A DNA stretch of 64,000 bases from Beaufortia kweichowensis. Lineage: Eukaryota; Chordata; Actinopteri; Cypriniformes; Gastromyzontidae. The translations under genes and the position numbers were made by a program. Position 1 is the stretch's first letter; the number at the start of each line of letters is the position of its first letter. Where the stretch lies: positions 6,934,716 through 6,998,715 of the forward strand of contig CM032808.1 of the NCBI GenBank assembly GCA_019155185.1, written 5' to 3'. The notes under the pieces were generated by a model. The model worked only from the letters and a program-made list of their open reading frames with translations, ran no database searches and was not told the origin of the DNA. Below are positions 52,088 through 64,000 of this stretch, piece by piece.

Positions 52088-52328
52088 TTAAAGGGATCAA
52101 ACAAAAATTAAATTTCTGTCAGCATTTAGGCTACTAACACTTTTGTTGCAGTACAGCCCCAGTCACCATTTACTTTCATTGTATCTTTACTTATATAAGG
52201 AAAATGAATGGTGACTGAGGCTGTCAGTCTCCAACATTTTGCCTACATCTCCTTTCCAGGAAAGAGAGTAATGCGAACATGCCAAATAATGAACAAATTT
52301 ACATTTTTTGGTCGAACCATCTCCTTAA
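52088..52328. mobile_element. Angel-type palindromic MITE, rnls intron
   Basis: Left end ttaaagggatcaaacaaaaa, right end ttttggtcgaaccatctccttaa; TTAA at both ends. The centre has paired blocks (cagtcaccatttactttcat against atgaatggtgactgaggctg). Confidence 0.7.
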
Positions 52329-55300
52329 GTACAAATATTAAAATGAAAGAGTCAGGACTGGATCTTCTGGGTGTTAGAGATTCTGAGAAACCGTGAATAA
52401 TGAAAAGCGCGAGGAGAAAGTCACAGCCTCGGAATAAGAGCTGCATCGCAAATTAAAGGATGAATGAAAAATGGAATGAGACAGCTGAAAATGGTAAAAG
52501 AGTTGCTAGCTGAAAAAACAGACTCTAAGTGGTTGTGGTGTCACGCACAGAGCGGCAGAAGTAGGCCAGAGCCACATGGTTCTCTACACTGTTGATACGC
52601 TGTGAAACGGCTGCACCAAAGCAGCTGAAAAATGAATCTGAAGTAGTGGTCTGGATGAAATGGAGGCCATGTGATCAGTGTCACAGCACAGTTGCACAGA
52701 ACTTCAAATAACCAAATGCAATAGGGAGAGGGAAGTAAGAGGCCTCCAGAAAGCTTAAGATCATGCACAAATAATTGCCCAGTTTAAATTGACAGGCAGA
52801 GACATTGATTTATTTTCTGGTGGAATCCAGTGAATGTGAGCTTTCATTTAACAGGTTCTCTGTCAAATCATCAATTTTTTTTAAACGCCACTTCAACAAG
52901 GCAATGCTTTTTGGTTCTTTCAAGTGTTACATTGTTTTGTGTCATGGCTGGTTTTACTGTGAGAACGTCCATGTGTTAAGAACAGCGCTGCTCCTGGGAG
53001 ACACATTAAAGCCATTTACTTAAATTCCTTAAACCTTTAGATCTTTTATTTCTTGTAGGCTGTTTTTTTTCTTCATTTTTAACATTTTCCTCTTCATTGC
53101 GCGGCTTTGTTATCCTGGAAAAAGCCATTTTAATCTTCTTTGAAAGTACATAAATTATGTAGAAAAAGTTGCTTTTAATTCTGTTGTTGCATTGTTATAT
53201 AATGTTTTCTAATCTGGGCAACTAACTTTAACTAAGGTGATTTATTCTAGCATTGACAAGGACAATTTGTGTAAATTTTCATATGACAGCATTACATACA
53301 TTGCATCTGATTGCCAATAGTTAATATCACAATCCCTTCATTTTCTATTACCATCCCTTAACATATCTGTGTTGATTTTTGTCCTCATTGGATGCAGGCA
53401 TTTGTAGGCCATAGATCCTTTGATCATGTTTGCCATGATGTCACCATTTAAGTGGTTTAACATTTGTAGTGGCAGCTGCTGGACAGTTGGTGGCAGCAGG
53501 CAGGTATGAGCCACTGTCTCTTGCACACTTGTGAAGATGCAATCTGGATATCATTTTCACAGATTCAAGCTGCATATGTGAAACAAATGAATGCATCACA
53601 CTTCCTGCTTTATGACATAATGATTTAATAGAATCTCTGTATTGATCTCTAATATTTAAATATTTGAGAAATTATTAATCCAGAAGCAAATGACTATTAA
53701 TTTTATCTTGATCTAATGTGCTGATTATTTTAGTAAATAGTAATGAAGTAAATCTATTTCAAGTCTCAAAAGAATCCCACAGGAAGAGATCAAATGAAAA
53801 TGCCTAGAAAGAGGATCTGCAAGGATTAAATTATGTGAAAGACTATTTTATATCACTGTTTTCACTTTCAGTGACAAAACAATTGGCTTTCTAATTGGCT
53901 TTCCATGTGCAGTGAAATAATGAGGAAGTATGAGTGTTTTTTGCAAAATAGGAATAGGTGTGCTATAAGAAACCTGATGTAGATCATGACTAATTTGTTT
54001 CACTGTAATATTTTATGGTAGGGTAGCGGTTTGATTAGAGATGTAGATTGCTTGGTCACGGCAGATTTGTCCTTTTACACAAGCAACGTTTGTACAACTT
54101 GGGTGCCAAAACCTTAATGCACTTTGTTGCAAGCCACTTCCTGAAAGTTTCAGTTTTGTGCTTGTATAGAAATTCTCCTACTTCATGAGATTATTCATCT
54201 TTTCCTTAATTCTAGCTTTTTGTTTTCCCTGACATGCTTCGCCAGCTGCCAGAAATGAACAGGGAATGGAATGCTGCTTTTGCAAGCATTGGCACAGTCT
54301 CTTTGAATTGGAGTGACATAACATGTTTGAATGTTCACAGGCCTCTGATTTCCCTCCATAGTAACTCAATAAAGAAAAAACAAACATGCCACACACATAC
54401 AGGCATACACACGGAATAGCCCATGCACACACATGATGGAAAAAAACAAAAAAACTATAGGAAGTCTAATGTTAAAACCCTGTGTATGTATGTTCTGAGT
54501 ATAAATTAGGAGTGTAGCACTGGCTTTTATTGTGTATCAGAGGATGTAATCTAAAACAGATGATCAGTCTTGGTCCCAGTGATGCAGTAAGAGGTTGAAT
54601 AAGTACATTTCAAAATTAGAATCTGATCAAAATTCACTTCCACTTTGGCAGGCTTGCTCAAGCCTATGTTAAACCTATTTCTGCTTTTTGTAGACTGAGA
54701 AGATCCAAAAGAGGAAGCTGACCCTATGCATACAAAAACCGTTTCTGCTCTAAACTGTTTATTCTCTCGACGAGTGTTTCAATCAGTGTAAAACATTGAG
54801 CAGGTTCCTCCCAAACTATATTATTTTTCATGATGTACATTTATTTCTGTGTGCCTCTGCTGTTTATATATGAAGTTTATATGACTTTTGTGTTTTTTTC
54901 CATTCTTGGCCTTTTTATAAAATTGTTTATCCTGATTTGGTTATTGTAGTTATTCTGAGTTTCAAACAGCTCTCTAGTTTAACACTTGGAGGGAAATTTG
55001 CATCTGCTGAGTGTTAGTTTACTTTTCTTTTCCAGGCACTAGACGACCACTTCTTACCACTTTATATAAGATTAAAGCTGGGAATCGTAACTGCTGATTT
55101 ACCCGACAGCAGTTTATTGGCCATTTGAACATGCATTTATGCAAATTTCCAACTGCAGCTTGATATTTAAACACCTCATGAAATCTTTTGACAAGTGCAC
55201 TTTTCATTCTTTCCTGTGTTGGTGTAATTCCTATTAAAACCAGAAGTTTGGATGGGGCATATTTAAAGGTTTAACCCTTTAAAAAATGTTGATTTGCCAC

Positions 55301-56656
55301 TTGCTTGTTGATTCAATTCTAAAGCATTTGATTGGACAAAATATGAGTAGTGCAGGATGAGTCATCAATATTTTTCGTTAGTTTCTCTGTAGACTGTAAC
55401 CCTAATTGTGTTAACATTTACAAAGTATATTTTCGTAACTATATTTTCTGCATATATTTTGAGCCAAAAAGAATATTTCTGTCACTGCATACGACATCTT
55501 CATCTTGCAGCGTGACCATCGACTCTATTACCGGTTCCATTTCTCTCAATGAGTGATGGTGTGCCCACACCCTTTCCCATTGTAAAGTCACTGCTTTTAC
55601 TTCCTGTCCAACCCGCTCGCAGGTCTGTCCGGACACACCAAACTCAAGCCAGCCTTTGTGCCTCTAAATGATTACATCATTGTGCTGAAACAGGGTATTT
55701 TTCGCAGCTAACCTCTGCGTGGCCAGCAGTTACACTCGTGTGAATCTTTTCCACAGCGTTGATCCCTGATGGCCTTGAAACTCTGCTGATGTTGAGAAAC
55801 ATGATTCTTCATTTCTAATGAAATTAAAGCTCTATTTCTGGCAAGCTCGCTCTCTCATGTGGTAATCAGTCTCCCCGGCTGTGTTATTTGATTTGGGGCC
55901 TGGCTGCGCGAGATAGGTAGCGTGCTGATTGTTTCCTTTTTTCCGTATGCCTTTTAAGAGCGGTTGTTAATCAGCGGATATGATAAAAGGTATGACAGTA
56001 TGCATCATTAAACCTGAAATGGGTCTCCTTTTGTTTCCCGCCACCAAACATAAATATCTGAGCGTATCATTTTGCTAGCAATTACCTCGAGCTCCATCCC
56101 GTGCTGGGAATACAATAAATGTGTCGAGTTACATCATCCCTTCTCTTGGTTAGAGATTCTCTTTTTGTCTCCCTTTGAGTGGCTGTCTGGGTTGGCTGCT
56201 TTCAAGTCTGTGTGTCTGGTGTGATGTAATGCCTTGCACTGACTCCTGACAGAAACGCACGCTTATTTCCCCTGCACTGTCTGGCCGCTGTGTGCTAAAT
56301 GGATACTTAGTCCTTCTCTCTATACAGCGCTCTCAAAGGCACTCAGGAATACAAACAATAGAAGCATAGTTTTTTCTCAGTTTATAATTGGGTCGCTTAA
56401 CCCTGTCATAGAAGCACTCGCGTTTTTGTTGACACTTTGTCCAGTGCCTTTGTTTTGCTGGTCTCACATTTTGACACATAGAACATAAAATAATGTCAGT
56501 TTTGAATGCCGAGTGGTGCTAAAGATAATATTAAAGGTATCTACCATTAGTCAACAAGCAATTAATTTTTAATAGGTCTATGACTTCAACCTGCATGTAT
56601 ACACATGAAAATAAATTATCTAAACTTTTTTACATTTTAGATATTTAATTGTTTTT

Positions 56657-57165
56657 AATCTGTTATTTGTCACTGTTCCTCAGGAGGTACACCTATGTTA
56701 TCATAGTTGAATTTTAATCCATGACAAACTAAAAATTGATGGAAGGGTATAAGACTCAAGATGAAATATTTGACAGATTTTCATAACAATAAAAAAAAAA
56801 AAAAAAGGTAACGTTACTAAAAATACCTAAATTTAAAGACTTAAAAATGTTAAAAAAAATATTTAATATCTAAAAATGAAAAAAATGTAGTTCACATAGT
56901 GGATTTTCATGTGTATACTCAATTTCTGCTGTGACATTTATCAGGTTAATTTTAGGTTAACAGGTTAAATTTCTTTTCAATATTTAGTATATGTTATTAA
57001 AATGTGTAAAATATTTACTACTTATTTATATTTACTTGTTTCTTAGACCTTTACATCAATATATAGTTTGTCATGATTATATTATGCAGTAATTCAACTA
57101 TGCAATGAAAAAGTAAAATAACATAAGTGTTCCACCTGTGGAACATTGCAGTTAACAGGTTAAAA
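56657..57165. mobile_element. MITE family 'aacctgataactgtcac', copy 2 (compound)
   Basis: Carries ttgtcactgttcctcaggag, catgacaaactaaaaattga, gattttcataacaataaaaa and gtgacatttatcaggtta (to about 56949). A second partial unit follows, ending gtgttccacctgtggaacat and gcagttaacaggttaaa at about 57164. The order is that of the acta2 intron 2 copy in inverse orientation, suggesting a nested or tandem insertion. Confidence 0.6.
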
Positions 57166-57889
57166 AAGCAAAAGATAGGTTGTTGATATCAAGCAAAAAA
57201 TGTCTCACAAACTGAGAGTTTGGTACATTTTAGTGTCTATTCAGACAAAACCTCATTCAGTAAACTATACAAAACAAGAGGAAGAGCTACTGAAACTAGA
57301 GTCACACCCAAAAAGGAAGACACCACCGTGAAGCCTGTGAGAAATTTGTCTAAACCTCAGGGTTGTGAGTGTAAAAACCTCCACTGCCTGAAAAGGCTCG
57401 CTGTGACTTCAGAGGCTTGAGATAATCTCACCCCTAGTGTGCCAAAAGTAAATGCCATTTCTGGGTTGTGCCATGATCTGTATTTGGATTAGAACAGAAG
57501 ATGAATAAGCAGTGAATAGCCCTCTAAATTAAGAGGAATTTGTGATTCATGTCTTTGACTTGAAGAGAGAGAGGATCTTTTGACAAGGCCAGGAAAGTCG
57601 TGATCCTAATAGCAGTTCTCTCACCGAGCCATCTTAAAACTAAAATGATATTTTATGAGTGATGGCTACTCTCGCACATTCGCGTGCCAGTTCTCCGCAT
57701 GATCTGTTTCATCATGCACTCCTTATTTAACTTCAGCTAGACCGCACAAAGAAATGAAACTGCTTTTAAAACAGTGACCTTATAAAAATACAGCTTGTCT
57801 GGGTAGATACCAAAGATTAAAAGACCGTTTTTTTTTTTTGAGGAAGCACATATTACCACTTCTTTTGACTATTATTATCTTTTGTACAA

Positions 57890-58450
57890 GCTCTCCGAGC
57901 ATCTGATGTACAGAACGTACAGAATCAAGCTAGCTGTGTGCAACCGATGTGTCACCAAACCGAATTTCAAAAATGATTGCTGAACACTTCTGCCATTGGT
58001 CAGTCAATACAGATAGTCCCGCCCCAAGCTCACGCCTATGGTTGAGCCACTGTTGCTGTGTCGTGCTGGTGTTTTGACATAGCTAATATTTACACTTTTA
58101 CGGTAGTTCTTACCATAATTCCAGATCAATTGCTAAAATGTTGCATTACATCAAGAAGTCCTAGTAGTCGCACTTCTAAAGTAATTTGCTATGATTTAGA
58201 TAACCAAATTGATTATGTTGCCACACTAAAGCAGCTTTTATTTGCTCTCTGAATGAGTCTGGAGTCAGAAATGGGACATATTGATTTCCTATACCACACC
58301 ACTGCAATGCCGGATAGCCCACACGCCATGCACGTTTATGATGAAAGCTTTTCACGTCGCCCATTAGTTAAAACGAGAGGTTTGTGCTCTTACACAGGTT
58401 TTAACGCACACCTCATCTTGTTCGGGCGACATACTCTCTAAAAGAAATAG
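57890..58450. other. Unassigned GC-richer block, possibly a decayed transposon
   Basis: Two adjoining open frames (58058-58252 and 58253-58441) and a CCAAT-like ttggtcagtcaat near 57998 stand out from the AT-rich surroundings. I recognise no protein family and saw no clear terminal repeats, so I make no functional call. Confidence 0.2.
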
Positions 58451-59250
58451 GCCACCTTTGACCCACTGCTTAAAATAAACCGTGGCTTGACGTCAGCGGC
58501 GAAGCCCTCAGGTGGCTGCCCTAAATGTCTCTGTTTGGTCCCAAATTACACTCGAGCTATCTATGAAACAGACCGCTCAGCCGTGCTGGCAATCGCCTTG
58601 TTTATCCACCAGATATTTCAGCCGACATCAGAGCAGCTTCGTCTTCGTTTACCTGGCTGCACAAAAGTGTCCATTATTGCCCTGTTTGTATGGAAGGGGA
58701 AAAAAAGTCCCTCTAGTGAAGACATTAATAAACATCCCTGAAAACCTGTCCCTTTAAAGTGGCCTGCAGCTGTGGAAGCGTATTCGTCTCTCCAGCGGCC
58801 AGGGCTCAAACTCCGGATATAAAGAGCTGAGATGTTTTCATTTATAGCATCGGCCAAAGCAGGCAATTTATGGATAAAATGTGGCTGGCCCACAGATTGC
58901 GCTGTGTTTTGGGCCAGGAGTTTAAGAGAAAACCTGGATGTGTGATATAGTGGGAAGCATTATCTCTAATATGTGTCTTTTGTAATAATAATGAGCCTTT
59001 GTGTTGGCGGGTAACGTATTAGGCATTATGAACACGTTTTTACAGCATGTATTACAGCATGCATTAATCTAAATTAGTGTTAATTTAGAAATGTACTATT
59101 GTTAATTTATGTTTTTTCATAATACATTAGATTGTTTGTTTATTTATACAAATTAGAATGTGAAAATATATTAGCATGTGTAAAAATTAACATTTCTCAA
59201 GGTTAATAAATGCAGTAAAAGTATTGTTCATTGCTATATTATTGCACCGA

Positions 59251-59560
59251 CTATCACCGTTCCTCAAGATGAACACCTACTTTATGTTATTTTCCTATTT
59301 ACTTGAATATTTAAGTTGAATTTTAATCTAATCATGACAAACTGTATATTGATGGAAAGGTATAGGACTCAAGATGAACAAATTTTCATAACAATAAAAA
59401 TAAACCCAAAACATTTAAAAATGTTTTATTTATAACAATACCTAAAATGAAAATAAATCATTTAAAAATGTTTGAAAAAATATCAAAAAATTAAACAGTT
59501 GTAGTTCAGATGCATTTTTATGTGTATACTCATTTTCTGCTGTTACAGTTATCAGGTTAA
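59251..59560. mobile_element. MITE family 'aacctgataactgtcac', copy 3
   Basis: ctatcaccgttcctcaagat at the left, catgacaaactgtatattga, ttttcataacaataaaaat, and gttacagttatcaggttaat at the right. Same internal order as copy 2, over about 310 bases. Confidence 0.65.
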
Positions 59561-62203
59561 TGTTAGCGAAAGAGAATTATTGTAGATGAATTATACCTCA
59601 TAATTCAGTTCGTAATCTAAATGCTGCACAAACTGTTTCATGGCACTAAATGTTGTGTGTTTTTGCTTTTTTTGTTGACACATTTTCCAGTCGTATGAAA
59701 AGACTAAGCATGTGTTAAATGTTTTGGCACGTTCAAAGTGCCATCAGTTGAGGTTGGGTTTCTTTCCCGACCCAAACTTTATAAGCACTTAACTGAATCC
59801 AGCCTGCGCGGAGGCTTGTTAAAAGCTAATTTTGAGTCACCTTTAATGAAATCACATGGCAAATAAGAGGGGTGATTTATCAGTGTTTGGATACATCAGC
59901 TACCCACTAAATGTTTTCAGACAACTTGGAGGCATCTGTAATTCTGCTGGCCTTGGCTGCTTTAATTGCGTACATGAGATAAAGCGCTCTTGCATCCAGG
60001 TGGTTTGGCAGCGCTAACTTCAGCTTGCCTTGGCACCCGTAGCGCAGATCTTAACGGCTAAGGCACTGCTTTATTTTTCCAAGCCATTTGAATATAACCT
60101 GGCTCTCGGTGAGTAGTTGGAAAAGCAATTCGGGTCTCTTCTCTCCCGACATGCCGTAGATCATCATCATCATCGCATGTCTTTTCTGCAAATTCATGTT
60201 GAAACAGGGTCCATTAGGAGCCGCAGCTGATGATGGACCTCTCGCTCCTGTGCGAAAACTGAATTCGGACACCCTTCGCTTCACCCGAACTATATTGCTG
60301 GACACAGTTCACCAACAAGTGCATTATAGGTTAGCTAAACAACACTCAGCTCCCTTTTTGTTTTGTTTTTATTTTATTTATCTTCCCTTTTATTTTTGGG
60401 AAGCTTTCCAGAACCTCTCAGGCAAATATTAAATCAACCTTTAAAGGGCTGAGAGATCATAAATTGGGGAATGGTTCAACTCTCTGGTGCTCTCTATATA
60501 GCCTTCCAGCATGTTACGCTGCTGTCCCAGAGGGTAGCGGCAAAGGCCAGCCCTTCCAGGGAACAATGATGAATGCATGGGAGTTGGTGTGCTTGCAACA
60601 ATGTTGCCTCAAACAATCAAACAATGCCAACCCCAAAAAAATGACCACCCAAATTTAAAAATAAACTTGTTTTGAATTTCTGTGCAAGCTGGATGCGGTT
60701 TTTCATTCAGTATATCAGCTTGAATTAAAGTCAACCCTATGAGATGACCAAATCGATATGCATTTGACATAGTGCTTCCTCTGAATGATACTAAAAGTTT
60801 GATTTTGGCCTTTATATTTCTGAGAGTGGATAATGTATTGCTTATCTCTAATAGTAATAGTTAAGCTATAGTAAAGCTATATCATTTTCATGTAGTTTTA
60901 AACCTGTATGCTGTTATGTATACAGAAAAATAGTATGCCACATAGTATAGTAGTCCATTGAAGCCATATTATATTTTTCACACAACAAATTGCATGAGTA
61001 GAAGATTTGAAATATTATGCAATTTGCATAGGCTTCAATACTTTTATGGTGTTTTTTGCTTGTAAGATGTCATTTACTGAAGGTTTCAGAGTTGAGGTTT
61101 TTGTCAGTACAGTTTAAAGCTCAACTTCAGCTCTCAACACCAGTAATACTGTATCTCTACTTGGCCATGACACGTTCTAAAACAAAAAAATGCTTAAATC
61201 ACATCCCCAGACACCATTCACTGATAGCAACTTCTGAGAAGGAAAGCTGGATCCCAAGACCTGTTCCTCCAAGGAATATTTACACATTCAGAACCACTGT
61301 GGAAACAGTCCTGGTTGATTTTGGTTTCTTTAGAAATGACACATTAGCAGCCAAAACATGCACTTTGTTTTGTGAGAAAATGCCCTTGTATTATAATTCA
61401 TCACCTTTTACCCCTCATTGATTGCTTGGGAACCAGAGAGCGTGTTGCACAATAACACTGGATTTCATTAGTCAAGCCAAGCAGCATTTATGATGTGTAA
61501 CCATGCAGTCCCAGAAACTGACATGGCACTTTGCATAAATATCACTAACCAAATGTTCCCAACATGCAAATAGCACTTTTCATTGGCCTTGTTGTTAAGT
61601 TAATTATTGCTAATTGTAGCCACACAAGTTTATTTAAAAAACGGCACATTTTTCTTGTTCTGAAATAAAAGTTTCCTAATGTAGTTTTAATACTAGTGAG
61701 ATGCTTTGCTGTATGATGCCTATTTAGGCAGCTGTCTTTTAAGGCAGCATCCAAATTCGAATAAATCTCTATACTGTAACTGATTCAGAAAATACACAGA
61801 AATATCGAGTAAAATATGCATTCCTAACTATTGAACTATTTTACTGATATTTCTTTATTTGCATTATTATATTTATTATATATTACCTGCTATCTCATAT
61901 TATTTTTTTGTTGCTCACTGCAGTGCATTGTGGGAGTTTGCCTCAGACATACGAGACATTCTGAGGTATCTAAGGATTTAAAATTAAAAAATTATGGTTT
62001 TACTTCATTGAATAGCTTTCAATATCCTTCACGAATGTATTTCTTGAGTTGGAATGTTATTGCTCAAAACATGAATATAAAGGTATTGTGAACAGATTGT
62101 GATATAAACTACAAAATATACTGAACAAAATGTTGAGTACTTCTTGAGGTTAAAATACTTCTCTATATCCACAGCATTACTGCATGTGAGTAATCTGAGA
62201 TTC

Positions 62204-62229
62204 TGTGTGTGTGTGTGTGTGTGTGTGTA
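62204..62229. repeat. (TG)n microsatellite
   Basis: About 13 TG units in the rnls intron. Confidence 0.95.
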
Positions 62230-64000
62230 GATGTAATGCAGATGTGCATAACTATCTGGGATCGAGCCAGACTCACTCCTACATGCTCTCCTGGGTCCTT
62301 ACTTTTCTAATCACTGTAGTTCAGTAATTCTCCACCCCTCATCCGAACACACACATACACCCACTTATACTGTATACACACACACACACGTGCTTGTGAG
62401 AGGAAGCTCTAAAAGGAAGCCTCATTTCTCGTGCCTTTACATAAGAACACCACATCTCATGCGTTGCTATTGTTCACGCCACTTCTGCATTTAAGTTCTG
62501 GATTTTGTTGTCAAGGTTAATTTAGATGTACGCTGATGCTGTGTAAACATTTAAAGTCTTTGGTAAAACCACCATTCACACAGTGCAAACACATTCGCTT
62601 AGTATTCACGGCAAGATTTTGTCTTGTTATAAATCTTAAATGTTAAAAAATAATAAAGTTAAGAAAAACTTTTTGCACAAGGGTGGGAAGATAAACGTCT
62701 GCAGATATATACTACAGAGAATACATCTTGAATAGGTAAATTTATCCTGTTTTAAAGGATATTTAGATATTTTACTGGTAAACATGACACAAGTACTGAT
62801 TACAAGAATGATTTTTGCAGTAGTTCTTGCAAAGTTAAAAATTAGGCCATGCAATAACATTGTAGTATTTCTTTGGCATTTATTAATCTTGGTTTATGTT
62901 CATTTATACATGTGCATTTTTTTCATATTTCTAGGCATTATGCATTGGGCCTACATGAATAAACAATAAACAATAGTATATTTATAAATATAACATAAGC
63001 CTAGATTACTAAATGCTGTAAAGTGTACCACAGATGTCGCTGTATGTTGTGGCCTGCATTGATTAAGGATTTCTCTGTCAACATGCTGAGTTAGAGTGAA
63101 CATTTCGCCCACTCCCACATCAAAGATCCAAGGGCCGCAAGCACAGAGTTCAACACATGCCCCCGAGCGGCCAACTGGAAAACGTTAACCTTCTTGTCCC
63201 TCAGTTACATGCACACACACTTACAGATACTAATGTAGTCGATCTTAAAGCCCAACACGCGTCTGAGTAGCCCTGAGTTCTTCCCGTGGAGCTGCAGAAC
63301 AGTTCGCTTTTTTGAGTTCCATGAGCAAAACACTTAAAGTCAACTTAAAGTTATGCTGCTTTGGTGTTTAATGCTGCAGTCACATTAGATTTTAGCATGG
63401 AAAATCTTATGCAGACCCCTGCGTATATGGGCAGCAACCGGATATAATATTACACACACGTTATTGTTGCTTTTGTTATTATGAAGCTGTCATTTTTAGT
63501 GTTTCCTTTATCTGAAATGGTCACACGGTGACGAATCGCTGTTCTGGTGGTCACACCCCCTTTCACGCCATATGAATTCACAGGTCAGAGTTCATCAAAC
63601 TTGACTGTTGGGATGCAAAAATATGCAACTTTTTCTCGCATGAACTTGCGTTTCCTGTCTGCCGCATTCGAATGCGTATGAATAAAAGTTAATGGAAGGG
63701 TAAAGTCTATGGTGACTGCTTCAGACAGTATTTTGAAATTTAGGGTGTATTGTTGTGTTTAATTAATATGTTGCAAAGAAATTGTTTGCCCAAATGTGAA
63801 AAATGTCTTTTATAACCTTATCATGTCTGTATCACTTTTTCAATGGAACATGTATATAGCAAAGCTGCTGTTTTCCATACACTGAAAGTGAATAGTGACT
63901 ACAGCTGTCAAGCAAGGTTTATTTCAATTTCAGTCTGGATAACAGCAGCATAAATATTCTTCAAAACTGCTTATTTTTTGTCCCATTGAAGATGTTATAC

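Larger units (their letters stand above)
51782..64000. other. rnls: Large rnls intron (to the right edge)
   Basis: No further renalase exon recognised. Human RNLS also has very long introns. The interval holds an Angel-type element, members of the 'aacctgataactgtcac' MITE family, a microsatellite, and several unique stretches of higher complexity (55480-56350, 58460-58930, 59640-60000, 61050-61420) that may be conserved regulatory elements. A small missed exon cannot be excluded. Confidence 0.5.

Noticed and set aside
54178..54432. Frames on both strands in the rnls intron
   Set aside because: No renalase or other family similarity; likely chance.
58487..58893. Overlapping frames on both strands
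   Set aside because: GC-richer non-coding block; frames overlap on both strands with no motif. Kept only as a possible regulatory element.
63820..64000. Possible further Angel-type arm at the right edge
   Set aside because: Blocks resembling the MITE centre (actgaaagtgaatagtgact) are present, but the ends are cut by the window edge.

Overview
The window is vertebrate nuclear DNA from a ray-finned fish, most likely a cyprinid (zebrafish/carp group). The evidence is the spliced genes with GT/AG introns, CpG-poor AT-rich intergenic DNA, tRNA-derived SINE pieces with 'aagcgacttacaa / taaaagcgtc' tails, and several copies of the palindromic 'ttaaagggatagttcacc' (Angel-type) miniature transposon that is abundant in cyprinids. 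No bacterial, viral or CRISPR-like feature is present.

The gene order from left to right is three IFIT antiviral genes (all minus), ch25h (+), acta2 (+), stambpl1 (-), ankrd22 (+), one acid lipase of the LIPF/LIPA family (-), and the 5' half of rnls (+, running off the right edge). This is the mirror image of the human 10q23.31 order RNLS-LIPx-ANKRD22-STAMBPL1-ACTA2-(FAS)-CH25H-(LIPA)-IFITs, with every retained gene in the matching relative orientation. FAS and LIPA are not recognisable here, and only one of the mammalian tandem lipases is present.

Region 1-10 kb is an interferon-response block. Each IFIT gene has a tiny first coding exon (5, 14 and 5 nt, ending ATG-AG) and one large second exon. 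The middle gene has a textbook ISRE plus TATA box, and the right-hand gene has two ISRE-like sites. Two hAT-type insertions with recognisable 8-bp target duplications sit in this block: one upstream of the left gene, one inside the intron of the right gene. Region 10-12 kb holds intronless ch25h, whose oxysterol product is antiviral, with TATA, GC, kappaB-like and perfect CArG elements. Region 12-21.6 kb is gene-free and holds SINE pieces, microsatellites and a hairpin MITE. Region 21.6-27.2 kb is acta2, with the conserved CArG pair in the promoter and a further CArG box in intron 1. All eight coding exons join to exactly 377 residues. Region 27.2-37 kb is stambpl1 (ten coding exons, 420 residues), region 38-40.3 kb is ankrd22 (six exons, 191 residues), and region 40.9-48.2 kb is the acid lipase (nine exons, 396 residues, catalytic triad intact). 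From 49.5 kb on is rnls: four exons, then more than 12 kb of intron containing MITEs and several unique, enhancer-like stretches.

I found no previously undescribed molecular system. The points most worth a second look are transposon insertions that shape the IFIT genes (including a candidate transposon-borne ISRE core), a perfect CArG box in the ch25h promoter, the absence of a visible fas gene next to acta2, a MITE family with three local copies, and conserved-element candidates in the rnls and lipase introns. All splice joins were made by eye from reading frame, GT/AG sites and family knowledge; no alignment or search was run.
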